Below, in pieces: positions 9,621 to 19,225 of a DNA stretch of 64,000 bases. Under the pieces are notes generated by a model. The model ran no database searches and was not told the origin of the DNA. It worked only from the letters and a program-made list of their open reading frames with translations. The stretch spans positions 100,741 to 164,740 of the forward strand of contig CALYAW010000004.1 of NCBI GenBank assembly GCA_944393685.1, given 5' to 3'. The stretch is from an uncultured Alphaproteobacteria bacterium. Lineage in GTDB: Bacteria > Pseudomonadota > Alphaproteobacteria > RF32 > CAG-239. The stretch's first letter is position 1; each line of letters begins with the position of its first letter. Position numbers and translations under genes: made by a program.

Positions 9621-10946
9621 TTATACTTTAACGGCCAGTTTTCGTTTTTTAGCAAAGTAATAATAGGTGATAAAAGAGAGGGGAATATTATAGTAATGCT
9701 CACAGCTCCAGCACCATAGTAAATCAGAACGCAAATGAATCACCGTATACCAAACAGCAAAAACATATATCCCCAAACAAAACAATTCTATATTCATGCC
9801 AAGTTTTGTTCGTCCACTTCCAGAAATCGTACTAAGCAGGATCATTCCCGGAACCAACGTTAAATATGTGCTGAGCATCATAATGTATGGCGGCAAAATA
9901 CCTTTGGTCAATTGGGAGTCGTTTGTATAAACGGCGACTACAGGTTTATAAGCAAATAAAAGTAAAATAACCAAGGGGATACCCATGGCATACGCCATTT
10001 TAATAATGCGCATGACAGTAGGGCGTATTTCTTGAATGCGCTTGCATCCGATAAGATTACTGGTTAGAGAATTTGCCGTCGCACTGAGAGCACCGACAAT
10101 CATGAAGATTAAGGAACTGATGCTACGCAAAATATTGGATATCGCCAGCTCTTTTTCTCCCAAATTTTCAATTGCAATCAAAAAGAACAACCATGTAGCA
10201 AGACTGACAATTGATTGCATGGTTGTCCAAAAAGAAAGATTAAAAATTTCGGTAAGAAGTTTTTTATTCCACCATCTTATTTTTTTGAAGCCAAACGTTT
10301 GCCAATCTAGCTTAAAAACGATATAGATAATAAAAAACAAAACAGATACGGCTTCGGCAGCGACCGATGCGTAAGCAGAACCAGCAATGCCTAATTTAGG
10401 CATTCCGAGGTTTCCGAAAATAAGGCCATAATCCAGAATAATGTTGGATAATAACATACATAAAGCATTATAGGTTAAAACTTTTGTAATTGTAATTCCC
10501 ACAAAAAAAGCTCTGAAGTTAACAATAATAAAAGAAAAGAGCAGCCCCCACACACGAGGATTAACATAATCAAGAGTGGCTTCAAGCACTTTGGAAGAAG
10601 AAATAAAAGTAGCTAAAAGAGGGCGAGAAAACAAATGTGTTAAGATTACCAATATTGCAGCGGTAAACAGCAAGAAAAAAGAACTCTGATAGAAAACATC
10701 AGCAATTTTGTTACAATTATTCTCGCCGTGCCGCCTGGCAATAATAATCTGAACACCGGTGCTGAAACCGTGCCCGAGCATAAATAAAACAATATAAAAA
10801 ACACCTCCCAAAGCAGAGGCGCCAAGCTCAATCTCTCCCAAATGCCCAAGAAAAACAGTATCTGTCATTCCAATTAATTGATGAATAATTAATCCGGCTA
10901 GAATAGGAGCGGCAACTTGCCATATGTTTTTATACGAATAGACCAT
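9621..10946 (-). CDS. MATE-family multidrug/cation efflux transporter
   Basis: An inner-membrane Na+- or H+-driven exporter of about 441 residues with twelve predicted TM helices. The first helix carries the family pattern (NIWQVAAPILAGLIIHQLIG, then MTDTVFLGHLGEIELGA). The second half repeats it, and the C-terminal FITYYYFAKKRKL resembles the usual last helix. The ATG at 10946 was chosen; a GTG three codons upstream (10955) has a weak AGAG site and is possible. The gene is divergent from the TPR-methyltransferase. DinF/NorM-type subfamily and substrate are unresolved. Confidence 0.92.
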   Translation of the reverse strand: MVYSYKNIWQVAAPILAGLIIHQLIGMTDTVFLGHLGEIELGASALGGVFYIVLFMLGHGFSTGVQIIIARRHGENNCNKIADVFYQSSFFLLFTAAILVILTHLFSRPLLATFISSSKVLEATLDYVNPRVWGLLFSFIIVNFRAFFVGITITKVLTYNALCMLLSNIILDYGLIFGNLGMPKLGIAGSAYASVAAEAVSVLFFIIYIVFKLDWQTFGFKKIRWWNKKLLTEIFNLSFWTTMQSIVSLATWLFFLIAIENLGEKELAISNILRSISSLIFMIVGALSATANSLTSNLIGCKRIQEIRPTVMRIIKMAYAMGIPLVILLLFAYKPVVAVYTNDSQLTKGILPPYIMMLSTYLTLVPGMILLSTISGSGRTKLGMNIELFCLGIYVFAVWYTVIHLRSDLLWCWSCEHYYNIPLSFITYYYFAKKRKLAVKV

Positions 10947-11018
10947 ATTAACCACTTTTTATCTCTATTGAGTTATATAATTTATATTGATAAATATCAA
11001 GCATGCAAGGTGTTTCTG

Positions 11019-12269
11019 ATGCGAAATATATGGAATATGATTACTGTTTTTTTCTCATTATTTAACAGTTGTGATAGATGGTTAAAGCAAGGGAACAAAT
11101 ATTATCTTAACGGCCGATATGAACAAGCCCTGAAATATTATCAAAAGATCTTAAAAAAATATCCCTATCATATATCTGCGTTGTGTAATCAGGGAAATAT
11201 TTTTTTATTAAAAAAAAATTATAGAGCAGCGTTGATAGATGCAAAAAAAATAATAACAAAATTTCCAGGACAAGAATGTGGGTGGTCATTATACGGAAAA
11301 ATACATCTTGAAACCGAAAACTTTGAAGATGCGCAAACAGCGTTTAACAAGGCAATAAGCATAGCGCCGCACGACTTTTGGAATTGGAATTATTTATCCC
11401 AGGCACTACAAAAAAACGGACATGAAAAAGAAGCCTTGGAAGCAGCATATAGGGCTGTTGAATTAAGCAAAGGAGAAGATTCTCAGCATCTGAATTTGTC
11501 CTATGCCATATATGAAATTTCAAGTGAAAAAGGCAAAGACATCGTTCTTCCGATTGTTTCAAAATGGCAAAAGAAATATAGCAAAAATCCAATAGTGGAA
11601 CAAAGTGTTGCATCTTTATTTCATGATAGAAATCATATTTCTTGCGATCCTGTATATATTGAAAAAGTTTTTGATAATTTTGCTTCTGAGTTTGATGAGA
11701 TTCTATCGTCGTTATCATATAGTTCCCCACAACGAATTGCAGAAATAATCAAAAAAAATATGTGCATAGATTCAACATACAAATATAAGATTCTTGATCT
11801 TGGTTGTGGAACAGGATTATGCGGCAAGGCAATTGATTCTCTTTTTAAAAAACGAGAACTGTGTGGTATAGATTTGTCGACATTCATGCTGGCAGAAGCT
11901 CGTCACAAAGGAGTGTATAATCATCTTGAAAAAGCAGAAATAAAAGAATATTTAAGCACGGCAAAAACATTGTATAATATAGTTATTTCTGCAGATGTTT
12001 TGACATATTTCGGACAATTGGAAGATGTGTTTTTAGGAGTCTTTTCAATATTACTAGAGGGAGGTTTTTTTGTTTTTTCCGTCACACAAAATATTGAAGA
12101 CGAACAAGACTTTTTTTTGCATGCATCGGGGCGTTTTTCTCACACGAAAAACTACATAGAAACAACGTTAAAAAACAGCGGATTCCATAACATTATTTTT
12201 GAGGATTCTTTTTTGCGCAAAGAGGGCGAAAAAGATGTCCTTGGTTGGATAATTTTTGCTCAAAAATAA
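11019..12269 (+). CDS. TPR-repeat SAM-dependent methyltransferase
   Basis: A 416-residue two-domain protein. Residues 20-170 hold about four tetratricopeptide repeats (GNKYYLNGRYEQALKYYQKI, then FEDAQTAFNKAISIAPHDF and KEALEAAYRAVELS), a protein-binding superhelix. From about residue 230 (VFDNFASEFDEIL) a class I methyltransferase follows: motif I ILDLGCGTGLCGKAI, the acidic ribose contact CGIDLS, and NIVISADVLTYFG. This fusion matches the predicted TPR-methyltransferases of COG4976. The open frame extends upstream to 10917, but the ATG at 11019 with AAGGTG before it avoids overlap with the MATE gene. Methyl acceptor unknown. Confidence 0.85.
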   Translation: MRNIWNMITVFFSLFNSCDRWLKQGNKYYLNGRYEQALKYYQKILKKYPYHISALCNQGNIFLLKKNYRAALIDAKKIITKFPGQECGWSLYGKIHLETENFEDAQTAFNKAISIAPHDFWNWNYLSQALQKNGHEKEALEAAYRAVELSKGEDSQHLNLSYAIYEISSEKGKDIVLPIVSKWQKKYSKNPIVEQSVASLFHDRNHISCDPVYIEKVFDNFASEFDEILSSLSYSSPQRIAEIIKKNMCIDSTYKYKILDLGCGTGLCGKAIDSLFKKRELCGIDLSTFMLAEARHKGVYNHLEKAEIKEYLSTAKTLYNIVISADVLTYFGQLEDVFLGVFSILLEGGFFVFSVTQNIEDEQDFFLHASGRFSHTKNYIETTLKNSGFHNIIFEDSFLRKEGEKDVLGWIIFAQK

Positions 12270-12275
12270 ATAAAA

Positions 12276-12303
12276 AAAACTCCGCGAATAAGCGGAGTTT
12301 TTA
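12276..12303. terminator. Bidirectional terminator
   Basis: Stem ACTCCGC / GCGGAGT with a 6-base loop is flanked by an A-run on the left and a T-run on the right, so it can end both the TPR-methyltransferase and the convergent DUF2934-like gene. Confidence 0.88.
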
Positions 12304-12327
12304 TCAATGAAAACCTTCAGTCAAAAA

Positions 12328-12582
12328 TTACTTAGAAGACTTTTTTGCACTTGAAGAAGATTTTGCAGAACTGGCAGATTTCTTAGAGCTGCAAGACTTT
12401 TTAGAAGCGCAGGATTTGCTGCTTGAAGAAGCCTTTTTGCTGCAAGAAGATTTGTTGCAGTTATTAGAAAGCTGCTCAATAGCCAAAGACCAAAAATATT
12501 CATTTTGACCATTGGGGCAACCGGCATTTTGCCAGAGATAATATGCAGCTTCTTGAATGTATTTTTCATTCATTTTATTCAT
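12328..12582 (-). CDS. DUF2934-like small protein with Ser/Lys/Cys-rich tail
   Basis: An 84-residue protein. Residues 5-38 (EKYIQEAAYYLWQNAGCPNG, then EYFWSLAIEQL) fit the short DUF2934 pattern of aromatic and Gly-Cys-Pro-x-Gly positions. From residue 42 on it is almost wholly Ser, Lys, Ala and Cys (blocks such as SCASKKSCSSKKSASSAKSS), giving a strongly basic, disordered tail recalling histone-H1-like proteins but with five Cys. GGAG lies 8 bases before the ATG at 12582. An overlapping reading frame (12321-12569) of similar size is Leu/Lys-rich nonsense from the same repetitive DNA. Function unknown. Confidence 0.75.
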   Translation of the reverse strand: MNKMNEKYIQEAAYYLWQNAGCPNGQNEYFWSLAIEQLSNNCNKSSCSKKASSSSKSCASKKSCSSKKSASSAKSSSSAKKSSK

Positions 12583-12706
12583 AATACTAACTCCAAATAA
12601 AGTTCGGTAAACATTGACTAATATACAATCAAAAAATAATACGTCAATAGCTAATGCACTAAAAAACTATTTTTCCAAAAAAAAATTGAAATTAAGGTTA
12701 AAAGAC

Positions 12707-12735
12707 TTGCATTTAAATTTATAAGAAATTATAGA
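12707..12735 (+). promoter_or_regulatory. Candidate promoter of the glycogen operon
   Basis: TTGCAT (12707-12712) and TATAGA (12730-12735) are 17 bases apart, 57 bases before the glgB ATG. The region is AT-rich, so this is a moderate match only. Confidence 0.4.
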
Positions 12736-12791
12736 TAAATCATACAGAGTAGTATCTCTGAATTATGTTGTAAAATTTAAGGAATTTGTAT

Positions 12792-14984
12792 ATGCCAAAC
12801 TTATTGTCTAAAGAAGAAATGGAAGCTGTCATAAACGGTGATCACGGTAATGTTTTTGCGGTTCTTGGAATACACAAAAACAAAGGCAGCAAAGAGGTTT
12901 TTATTCGCACCTATCAACCTCATTCAAAGAGTGTTGAATTATTAGATTATGATAATAATTCCTTAGGTTATTTTACAAAAATTGATGAGCGTGGTTTTTA
13001 TCAAATAGAGCTCGGAATAAGAGAGAATTTTCCATATAAATTTCGCATAGAAAACGATCTTGGTGTTAAATATGAGGCCGAGGATCCATATCGTTTTCCA
13101 TCCATACTCGGCGATATGGATATTTATCTTTTGGCAGAAGGCAATCATCTTGAAATGTACAAAAAACTGGGAGCGCATCCGATAGAAATAAATGGGGTGA
13201 GAGGAGTCAGTTTTGCGGTATGGGCGCCTAATGCCAAACGCGTGAGTGTGGTCGGAAATTTCAATAATTGGGATGGTCGCGTCAATGTTATGCGTAAACA
13301 TCCGACGTGTGGCGTGTGGGATATTTTTATTCCCGGCATTTATGAAAATGAAATATACAAATATGAAATAAAAGCACAGGATAATGCAATTATAGTTAAA
13401 GCAGATCCATTGGCATTTTATTCTGAAAAAAGACCAAACACCGCATCGGTAGTTTATGATATTAATCACTACAATTGGAATGATGCTGGGTGGATGAATT
13501 ATCGAGAAGAATATAATTCTTTTGATAAGCCGATGTCCATTTATGAGGTGCATCTTGGCTCATGGCGCCGCAAAGAAAATAACGACTACATGAGCTATCG
13601 CGAATTGGCGGATACATTGGTTCCGTATGTTGTTAATATGGGTTTTACGCATGTTGAGTTTTTACCTTTAACGGAGCATCCGTTTGACGGTTCTTGGGGC
13701 TATCAGGTTGTGGGGATGTTTGCACCGACCAGTCGTTTTGGAACACCGGATGATTTTCGTTATTTAATTGATAAATTTCACCAAGCGGGAATTTCTGTTA
13801 TCATGGACTGGGTTCCGGCGCATTTCCCCAAAGACGGACATGGTTTGAATGAGTTTGACGGAACACATCTGTATGAGCATGCGGATCCCCGCAAAGGAGA
13901 ACATACGGATTGGGGTACAAAAATATATAATTATGGTCGAACCGAAGTTATGAATTTTTTGTGCGCTAGCGCAATATTTTGGCTCAAGGAATATCATATA
14001 GACGGTCTGCGAGTTGATGCGGTTGCCTCCATGCTTTATCTGGATTATTCTCGCAAAAACGGAGAGTGGATTCCCAACATATATGGCGGCAACGAAAACA
14101 TAGAAGCCATAGCCTTTTTGCGTCGCATGAATGAGCTGGCTTATTCTCAAACCAAAGGAGCCGTTACAATAGCAGAAGAGTCAACGGCATGGCCGATGGT
14201 TTCTCGCCCGACCACGATGGGAGGATTAGGCTTTGGTTATAAATGGAATATGGGCTGGATGAATGATACGCTCAAATATATCTCGCACGAGCCGGTGCAT
14301 CGAAAATATCATCATGGCATGCTGACATTTGGTTTGCTCTATGCTTTTAATGAGAACTTTATCTTGCCGATATCTCATGATGAAGTTGTTCATGGTAAAG
14401 GCTCGATGTTGTCCAAGATGCCCGGAGATGAGTGGCAAAAGTTTGCAAATTTGCGAGCATATTATGGATTTATGTATACACATCCGGGAAAAAAACTATT
14501 ATTTATGGGGTGTGATTTTGGTCAAGATTGGGAGTGGAATGCCGAAGAAGGATTGCGTTGGTTTTTGTTGGATTATCCGATGTATCGCGGTATGCAAAAC
14601 TGTGTAAGAGATCTCAATTTGATGTATAAAGGCAATGCGCCTTTATACCAACAGGATTTTGATTATCGAGGCTTTGAATGGATAGACCATTCCAATTCTG
14701 ACGAAAGTATAATTTCCTATATGCGCAAAGGTTATGATCCGAGTGATTATCTGATAGTGATATCCAACTTTACGCCAGTTGTCAGAGAGGAATATCGTTG
14801 TGGTGTAAATGAAAATTGCGCATATCAAGAAATTTTTAACAGTGATGATGTAAACTACTGGGGAAGCGGCGTTAAGAATGAAGGAATGATGCACGCTGAG
14901 AACATAGAGTGGAATTGTAAGCCCCTGTCAATAAAATTGAGAGTTCCGCCACTGGCGACAATAGTCTTAAAACCGATAAGATAA
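12792..14984 (+). CDS. glgB: 1,4-alpha-glucan branching enzyme
   Basis: Makes the alpha-1,6 branches of glycogen by cutting and transferring alpha-1,4 chains; cytosolic, GH13. The 730 residues carry two N-terminal CBM48-type beta domains (VFAVLGIHKN near residue 20; GVSFAVWAPNAKRVSVVGNF near 140), the catalytic barrel and a C-terminal beta domain. Catalytic residues can be placed: nucleophile Asp409 in GLRVDAVASM, acid/base Glu462 in AEEST, and Asp530 in PISHDEV. The ATG at 12792 has AAGGAA upstream; an in-frame TTG at 12786 is less likely. First gene of a four-gene operon. Confidence 0.97.
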   Translation: MPNLLSKEEMEAVINGDHGNVFAVLGIHKNKGSKEVFIRTYQPHSKSVELLDYDNNSLGYFTKIDERGFYQIELGIRENFPYKFRIENDLGVKYEAEDPYRFPSILGDMDIYLLAEGNHLEMYKKLGAHPIEINGVRGVSFAVWAPNAKRVSVVGNFNNWDGRVNVMRKHPTCGVWDIFIPGIYENEIYKYEIKAQDNAIIVKADPLAFYSEKRPNTASVVYDINHYNWNDAGWMNYREEYNSFDKPMSIYEVHLGSWRRKENNDYMSYRELADTLVPYVVNMGFTHVEFLPLTEHPFDGSWGYQVVGMFAPTSRFGTPDDFRYLIDKFHQAGISVIMDWVPAHFPKDGHGLNEFDGTHLYEHADPRKGEHTDWGTKIYNYGRTEVMNFLCASAIFWLKEYHIDGLRVDAVASMLYLDYSRKNGEWIPNIYGGNENIEAIAFLRRMNELAYSQTKGAVTIAEESTAWPMVSRPTTMGGLGFGYKWNMGWMNDTLKYISHEPVHRKYHHGMLTFGLLYAFNENFILPISHDEVVHGKGSMLSKMPGDEWQKFANLRAYYGFMYTHPGKKLLFMGCDFGQDWEWNAEEGLRWFLLDYPMYRGMQNCVRDLNLMYKGNAPLYQQDFDYRGFEWIDHSNSDESIISYMRKGYDPSDYLIVISNFTPVVREEYRCGVNENCAYQEIFNSDDVNYWGSGVKNEGMMHAENIEWNCKPLSIKLRVPPLATIVLKPIR

Positions 14985-14996
14985 AAAGGAAAACAC

Positions 14997-17072
14997 ATGA
15001 CAAGATTCAAAGCCTCTTCCGGAAAAGTAGCTCCTCTTGGCTCATACTATGACGGAAAAGGCGTGAATTTTGCTCTTTTTTCGGCCAATGCCGAAAAGGT
15101 CGAGCTATGTTTGTTTGATGCATCAGGTTCGGAAGAACTTGAACGTTACGTTATTGATGAAAATGACAATAACATATGGCATATTTATTTGGAAGATGCC
15201 AAGCCTGAGTTGGTTTATGGATATCGTGTATACGGGAAGTACAAGCCACAAGAGGGATATCGCTTTAATCCGAACAAATTATTAATAGATCCCTACGGCA
15301 AAAAACTTGTTGGTAAGTTGATATGGAATAAGGCCATTTTTGGTTATGATGTAGATAGTCCGGATAAGGATTTGTCTTTTTCGACTTTGGATTCAGCCCC
15401 TTATGTTCCCAAATCTGTTGTTGTGGATGACAGTTATGATTGGGAAGGGGATAAAGCGCTGGGTTATGGTTTTGAAAATACAATCATATACGAAACGCAA
15501 TTACGTGGATACACCATGTTGCAGCCGTCTGTTCCTGATTCCAAGCGAGGAACTTTTGCTGGTTTTAGTCATAGCTCGGTTATAAACTACATTAAATGGC
15601 TGGGAGTAACGGCTGTTGAATTTTTACCCATTCACGCTTTTTTTGGAAATCGTCATAAAAAAGGTTATATCACCGATAATTATTGGGGGTACGAGAGTTT
15701 TAGCTTTTTTGCGCCGGAGCAGTCGTATCTTGCAGGTAATGACATATCAGAAATCAAGGATATGGTAAAAACCATGCATGCTCATGGTTTGGAAGTTATT
15801 CTTGATGTAGTATATAATCACACCGGAGAAGGCAATCAGTTAGGACCGACATTGTGTTACCGTGGGATTGATAATCTTTCCTATTATATTCTTAATCCTG
15901 CTGACAAAAGATACTATGTAGATACGACAGGCTGTGGAGCTTCTTTTAACATCCAAAATCCGCAAGTGCTTCGCTTGGTGCTGGATTCGTTGCGCTATTG
16001 GGTAACGGAAATGCATGTGGATGGCTTTCGTTTTGATTTGGCGACGACCTTAGCTCGCCAGAACACACATTTCTCTCAAGAAAGTGGTTTTTTATATGCC
16101 GTAAATCAAGATCCTGTATTAAAAAATGTCAAACTGATTGCAGAGCCATGGGATGTTGGTTATGGAGGCTATCAAGTAGGAGCATTTCTGCCAGGTTGGG
16201 CAGAATGGAACGATAAATATCGGGATAATATTCGTCGTTTCTGGAAAGGGGACACGTTTCAAGTTGCAGAGATGGCAAGCAGACTTGCAGGCTCAAGCGA
16301 TATTTTTAATCATAACAATCGCAATATATGGTCCAGTATAAATTTTGTTACGGCTCATGATGGTTTTAATATTAATGACTTAGTCAGTTATAACGGCAAG
16401 CATAATTTAAGCAACGGTGAAAACAACCAAGATGGAACCAATTCTAATTGGAGTTGGAATTCAGGTTTGGAAGGAGATACAGACAATAGTGTTGTGTTGG
16501 AAAATCGTTTTCAACGAGCCAGAGGGATGTTGTCAACTTTACTCCTGTCTTTTGGTACACCCATGCTTGTTGCCGGAGATGAGTTTATGCGTACCCAACT
16601 AGGCAATAACAATCCCTATTGCCAAGACAACGCATTAACGTGGATAACATGGGAAGGGATTGTTGATGCCAATAAACAATTTGCCAATTATATTCGGAAA
16701 GTGATTCGTCTTCGTAAAAAGCTCAAAATTTTTGAACGTCGTAAATTTTTTACGGGAGCTGCTATTGATAAGAGTGGTTATAAAGATATAGCTTGGTATA
16801 CCGAAAAAGGCAAAGAGCTAGATTCGGCAGATTGGCATGATGGCAATAGACGTTGTTTATCCTATTGTGTTTATAACGGCAATCGTTTTGTTATGGTTAT
16901 TTTCAATGCCAATTTCAATGAAATAGACTGGAAACTTCCGATGTTACCGGAAGATATGTCATGGCATCTCTTGCTTGACAGCTCACAAAAAGTTTCCTCA
17001 TCAGATGCTACCTCCGGACATATATTCAAAGTTCCTGCTTGGAGCGTTTTAGTATTTGAGATAAAAAAATAA
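14997..17072 (+). CDS. glgX: Glycogen debranching enzyme (isoamylase type)
   Basis: Hydrolyses alpha-1,6 branches of glycogen or limit dextrin; GH13. N-terminal CBM48 (LGSYYDGKGVNFALFSANAE), then the barrel with DVVYNHTGEGN (region I), GFRFDLATTL with nucleophile Asp347, the acid Glu383 in AEPWDVG, and FVTAHDGFNINDLVSY (region IV). The 691-residue length fits GlgX/TreX. AAAAGGAAAA precedes the ATG, 12 bases after glgB. The pairing with a branching enzyme and a glucanotransferase points to glycogen turnover, though no glgA, glgC or glgP is in the window. Confidence 0.95.
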   Translation: MTRFKASSGKVAPLGSYYDGKGVNFALFSANAEKVELCLFDASGSEELERYVIDENDNNIWHIYLEDAKPELVYGYRVYGKYKPQEGYRFNPNKLLIDPYGKKLVGKLIWNKAIFGYDVDSPDKDLSFSTLDSAPYVPKSVVVDDSYDWEGDKALGYGFENTIIYETQLRGYTMLQPSVPDSKRGTFAGFSHSSVINYIKWLGVTAVEFLPIHAFFGNRHKKGYITDNYWGYESFSFFAPEQSYLAGNDISEIKDMVKTMHAHGLEVILDVVYNHTGEGNQLGPTLCYRGIDNLSYYILNPADKRYYVDTTGCGASFNIQNPQVLRLVLDSLRYWVTEMHVDGFRFDLATTLARQNTHFSQESGFLYAVNQDPVLKNVKLIAEPWDVGYGGYQVGAFLPGWAEWNDKYRDNIRRFWKGDTFQVAEMASRLAGSSDIFNHNNRNIWSSINFVTAHDGFNINDLVSYNGKHNLSNGENNQDGTNSNWSWNSGLEGDTDNSVVLENRFQRARGMLSTLLLSFGTPMLVAGDEFMRTQLGNNNPYCQDNALTWITWEGIVDANKQFANYIRKVIRLRKKLKIFERRKFFTGAAIDKSGYKDIAWYTEKGKELDSADWHDGNRRCLSYCVYNGNRFVMVIFNANFNEIDWKLPMLPEDMSWHLLLDSSQKVSSSDATSGHIFKVPAWSVLVFEIKK

Positions 17073-17089
17073 ACTAAGAGAGGATATCA

Positions 17090-19225
17090 ATGTCCGAAGC
17101 ATTAAACAGATTGGCCCAAAAAGCAGGTATTGCAACACATTTTAGTGATGCCGGATTAAACCGCAAAAACTATGAAGTTGAAGAAAATGTCATTCGCTTC
17201 ATCCTGAAGGATTTAGGCTATTGTGTGGATACAGAAGAACAAATAGAAGAAAGCATTATTCAAATAGATGAACAAAGATGGCAAACCCCATTAGAAAGTA
17301 TCTATGTTAGAACAGAAAACAACATATTTTTTGATGTGGTTCTACCAGCTTCGGAAAAGATAGAAAGTTTTATGCTTTTTGACGAGGAGAACAACAAAAT
17401 TGAAATAAACGTTGTTCAAGAAGGAGAAGCGGAATATAAAGTTATAAGCGATAAAGAATATTGTCGCCAAAGTTACAGAATTTCAGAAATTTTAAAAATA
17501 GGGTATTATGTATTAGCAATTAGAATTGCTGACAAAATATATAGGACAAAACTTGCTGTTGCGCCGCACCACGGGTTTGAACAAGAAGGATTTGAAGAAA
17601 GAGTTTGGGGATATGCGATTCAATTATATTCAGTAAATTCAAAGCGCAATTGGGGCGTTGGCGATTTTACGGATTTATGTTGTTTGGTTGATATGGCCTC
17701 TCAAAGCGGAGCTTCAATTATTGGCTTGAATCCCCTTAACACTTTGGCTCATGATTATCCTGAAAATGCCAGTCCATACCAGTCAATAAGTCGGTTGTAT
17801 CTTAATCCGATTTATATTGATATTGAACAAGTTCCTGAATTTTTACCAACAGATAGAGCAGCTGTTGCGGCAGAAATCTCCGATATTAAAAATCAAGAGT
17901 TTATCAATTATGATAAGATATATCGGCTAAAGATTCGCTGTCTAGAGCTTTGTTATGAACGCATACTTCAAAACAAAAGGGCAAAGCGTTATGCAGAGTT
18001 TATGGATTTTTGTATAAAGGAAGGGCGAGAGCTGGATAATTTAGCATCGTTCCAAGCAATTTATGAAGAACAAACACGCAAAGTATGGGGTGGCTGGATG
18101 GCGTGGCCGGAAGAACTGCGTACTCCAGAGAGTGGAGCGGTTGAGGATTTTGTCCGCCAGCATAGACAGCGTGTAGATTTTTTCAAATTTATGCAATATG
18201 AGGCTTGTCGCCAATTTGCGGCAGCGCAATCACGGGTGAAAGAAAAAGGATTAAAAATCGGTTTTTATAGAGATTTGGCTGTTGGTGTAGGAAAAGACAG
18301 TGCAGAATTTTGGAGTAACAAGGAGGTGTTTATTCCTCACGTCGGAGCAGGAGCTCCTCCGGATGCTTTTTTCCCCTGCGGGCAAAAATGGGGTTTAGGA
18401 TGTTTTTCTCCGCGCGAGCTCAAAGAGCGTCAATATGAGCCTTTTATCAATGTAATAAGAGCAAACATGAAAAATGCCGGAGCTATTCGCATGGATCATG
18501 TCATGAGTCTGATGCGATTGTTTGTAATTCCAGATGACGGTAGCAAAGGAACTTATGTCTATTATAATTTTGAGGATATGCTAAACCTTTTGACCTTAGA
18601 AAGTTATCTAAACCAATGTATGGTTGTCGGTGAGAGCATAGGTAATGTTCCTGATGGCTTTTTGGAGGCATTGCGCGCCCATAACATATATTCATTAAGT
18701 GTGTTGTGGGCAGAACGTTCGGATGCGGGCTGGGGTGGTTTTATTGCTCCGCAGCATTATCCTTCAGCAGCAGTTACATCTGTTGGTACACATGATATGC
18801 CGCCTTTGAAAATGTGGTGGTTTGGTTATGATATAGAACTATCTTATTCGCTGGGGATGATGAGTACCGAAGATAAAATCAGAAGCTATCATAAAAGAGA
18901 AGCGGATCGTAAGCATTTATTAGATTCTTTGGATGCCGCTCAAGTATGGCCGCAAGATTGCAAACGACAGGGCGATTATATATATGGAGAATCCTATCCT
19001 GAAGGTATGGTTGAGGCTGTACATGCCTATATGGCAAAAAGTTCGTCAAAGATATTTTTACTCCAGCTGGAAGATGTATTTGAAGTAGCAGAGCAGCAAA
19101 ACTTACCGGGGACAGATATAGACAGATATCCGAATTGGCGTCGTCGGTTGCCGATACCGCTGGAAGATATCCCGACAAATGAAAAATATATACGCAATAT
19201 CGAAGCCATCAAAAGAGAGCGTTAA
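17090..19225 (+). CDS. malQ: 4-alpha-glucanotransferase (amylomaltase)
   Basis: Transfers alpha-1,4-glucan segments between maltodextrins (GH77), recycling the short chains released by debranching. The 711 residues include an N-terminal extension of about 170 residues, as in E. coli-type MalQ, then the GH77 barrel: WGYAIQLYSVNSKRNWGVGD, DLAVGVGKDSAEFW, nucleophile Asp469 in GAIRMDHVMSL, VVGESIGNVPDG with the acid/base Glu, and VGTHDMPPLKMWW. It starts 17 bases after glgX (AGAGG ribosome site) and its stop overlaps the next start by one base. Confidence 0.95.
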   Translation: MSEALNRLAQKAGIATHFSDAGLNRKNYEVEENVIRFILKDLGYCVDTEEQIEESIIQIDEQRWQTPLESIYVRTENNIFFDVVLPASEKIESFMLFDEENNKIEINVVQEGEAEYKVISDKEYCRQSYRISEILKIGYYVLAIRIADKIYRTKLAVAPHHGFEQEGFEERVWGYAIQLYSVNSKRNWGVGDFTDLCCLVDMASQSGASIIGLNPLNTLAHDYPENASPYQSISRLYLNPIYIDIEQVPEFLPTDRAAVAAEISDIKNQEFINYDKIYRLKIRCLELCYERILQNKRAKRYAEFMDFCIKEGRELDNLASFQAIYEEQTRKVWGGWMAWPEELRTPESGAVEDFVRQHRQRVDFFKFMQYEACRQFAAAQSRVKEKGLKIGFYRDLAVGVGKDSAEFWSNKEVFIPHVGAGAPPDAFFPCGQKWGLGCFSPRELKERQYEPFINVIRANMKNAGAIRMDHVMSLMRLFVIPDDGSKGTYVYYNFEDMLNLLTLESYLNQCMVVGESIGNVPDGFLEALRAHNIYSLSVLWAERSDAGWGGFIAPQHYPSAAVTSVGTHDMPPLKMWWFGYDIELSYSLGMMSTEDKIRSYHKREADRKHLLDSLDAAQVWPQDCKRQGDYIYGESYPEGMVEAVHAYMAKSSSKIFLLQLEDVFEVAEQQNLPGTDIDRYPNWRRRLPIPLEDIPTNEKYIRNIEAIKRER

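Noticed and set aside
9621..9760. Possible frameshift at the MATE C-terminus
   Set aside because: The odd-looking end (CWSCEHYYNI, FITYYYF) still follows the family's final-helix pattern and total length is normal.
12321..12569. Alternative frame over the DUF2934-like gene
   Set aside because: No ribosome site at its start and no pattern; the 12328-12582 frame has both a good site and a DUF2934-like N-terminus.
12963..13553. 196-codon minus-strand frame opposite glgB
   Set aside because: Composition is that of a shadow frame (Ile/Phe/His/Tyr-rich, no domain), and glgB is certain.
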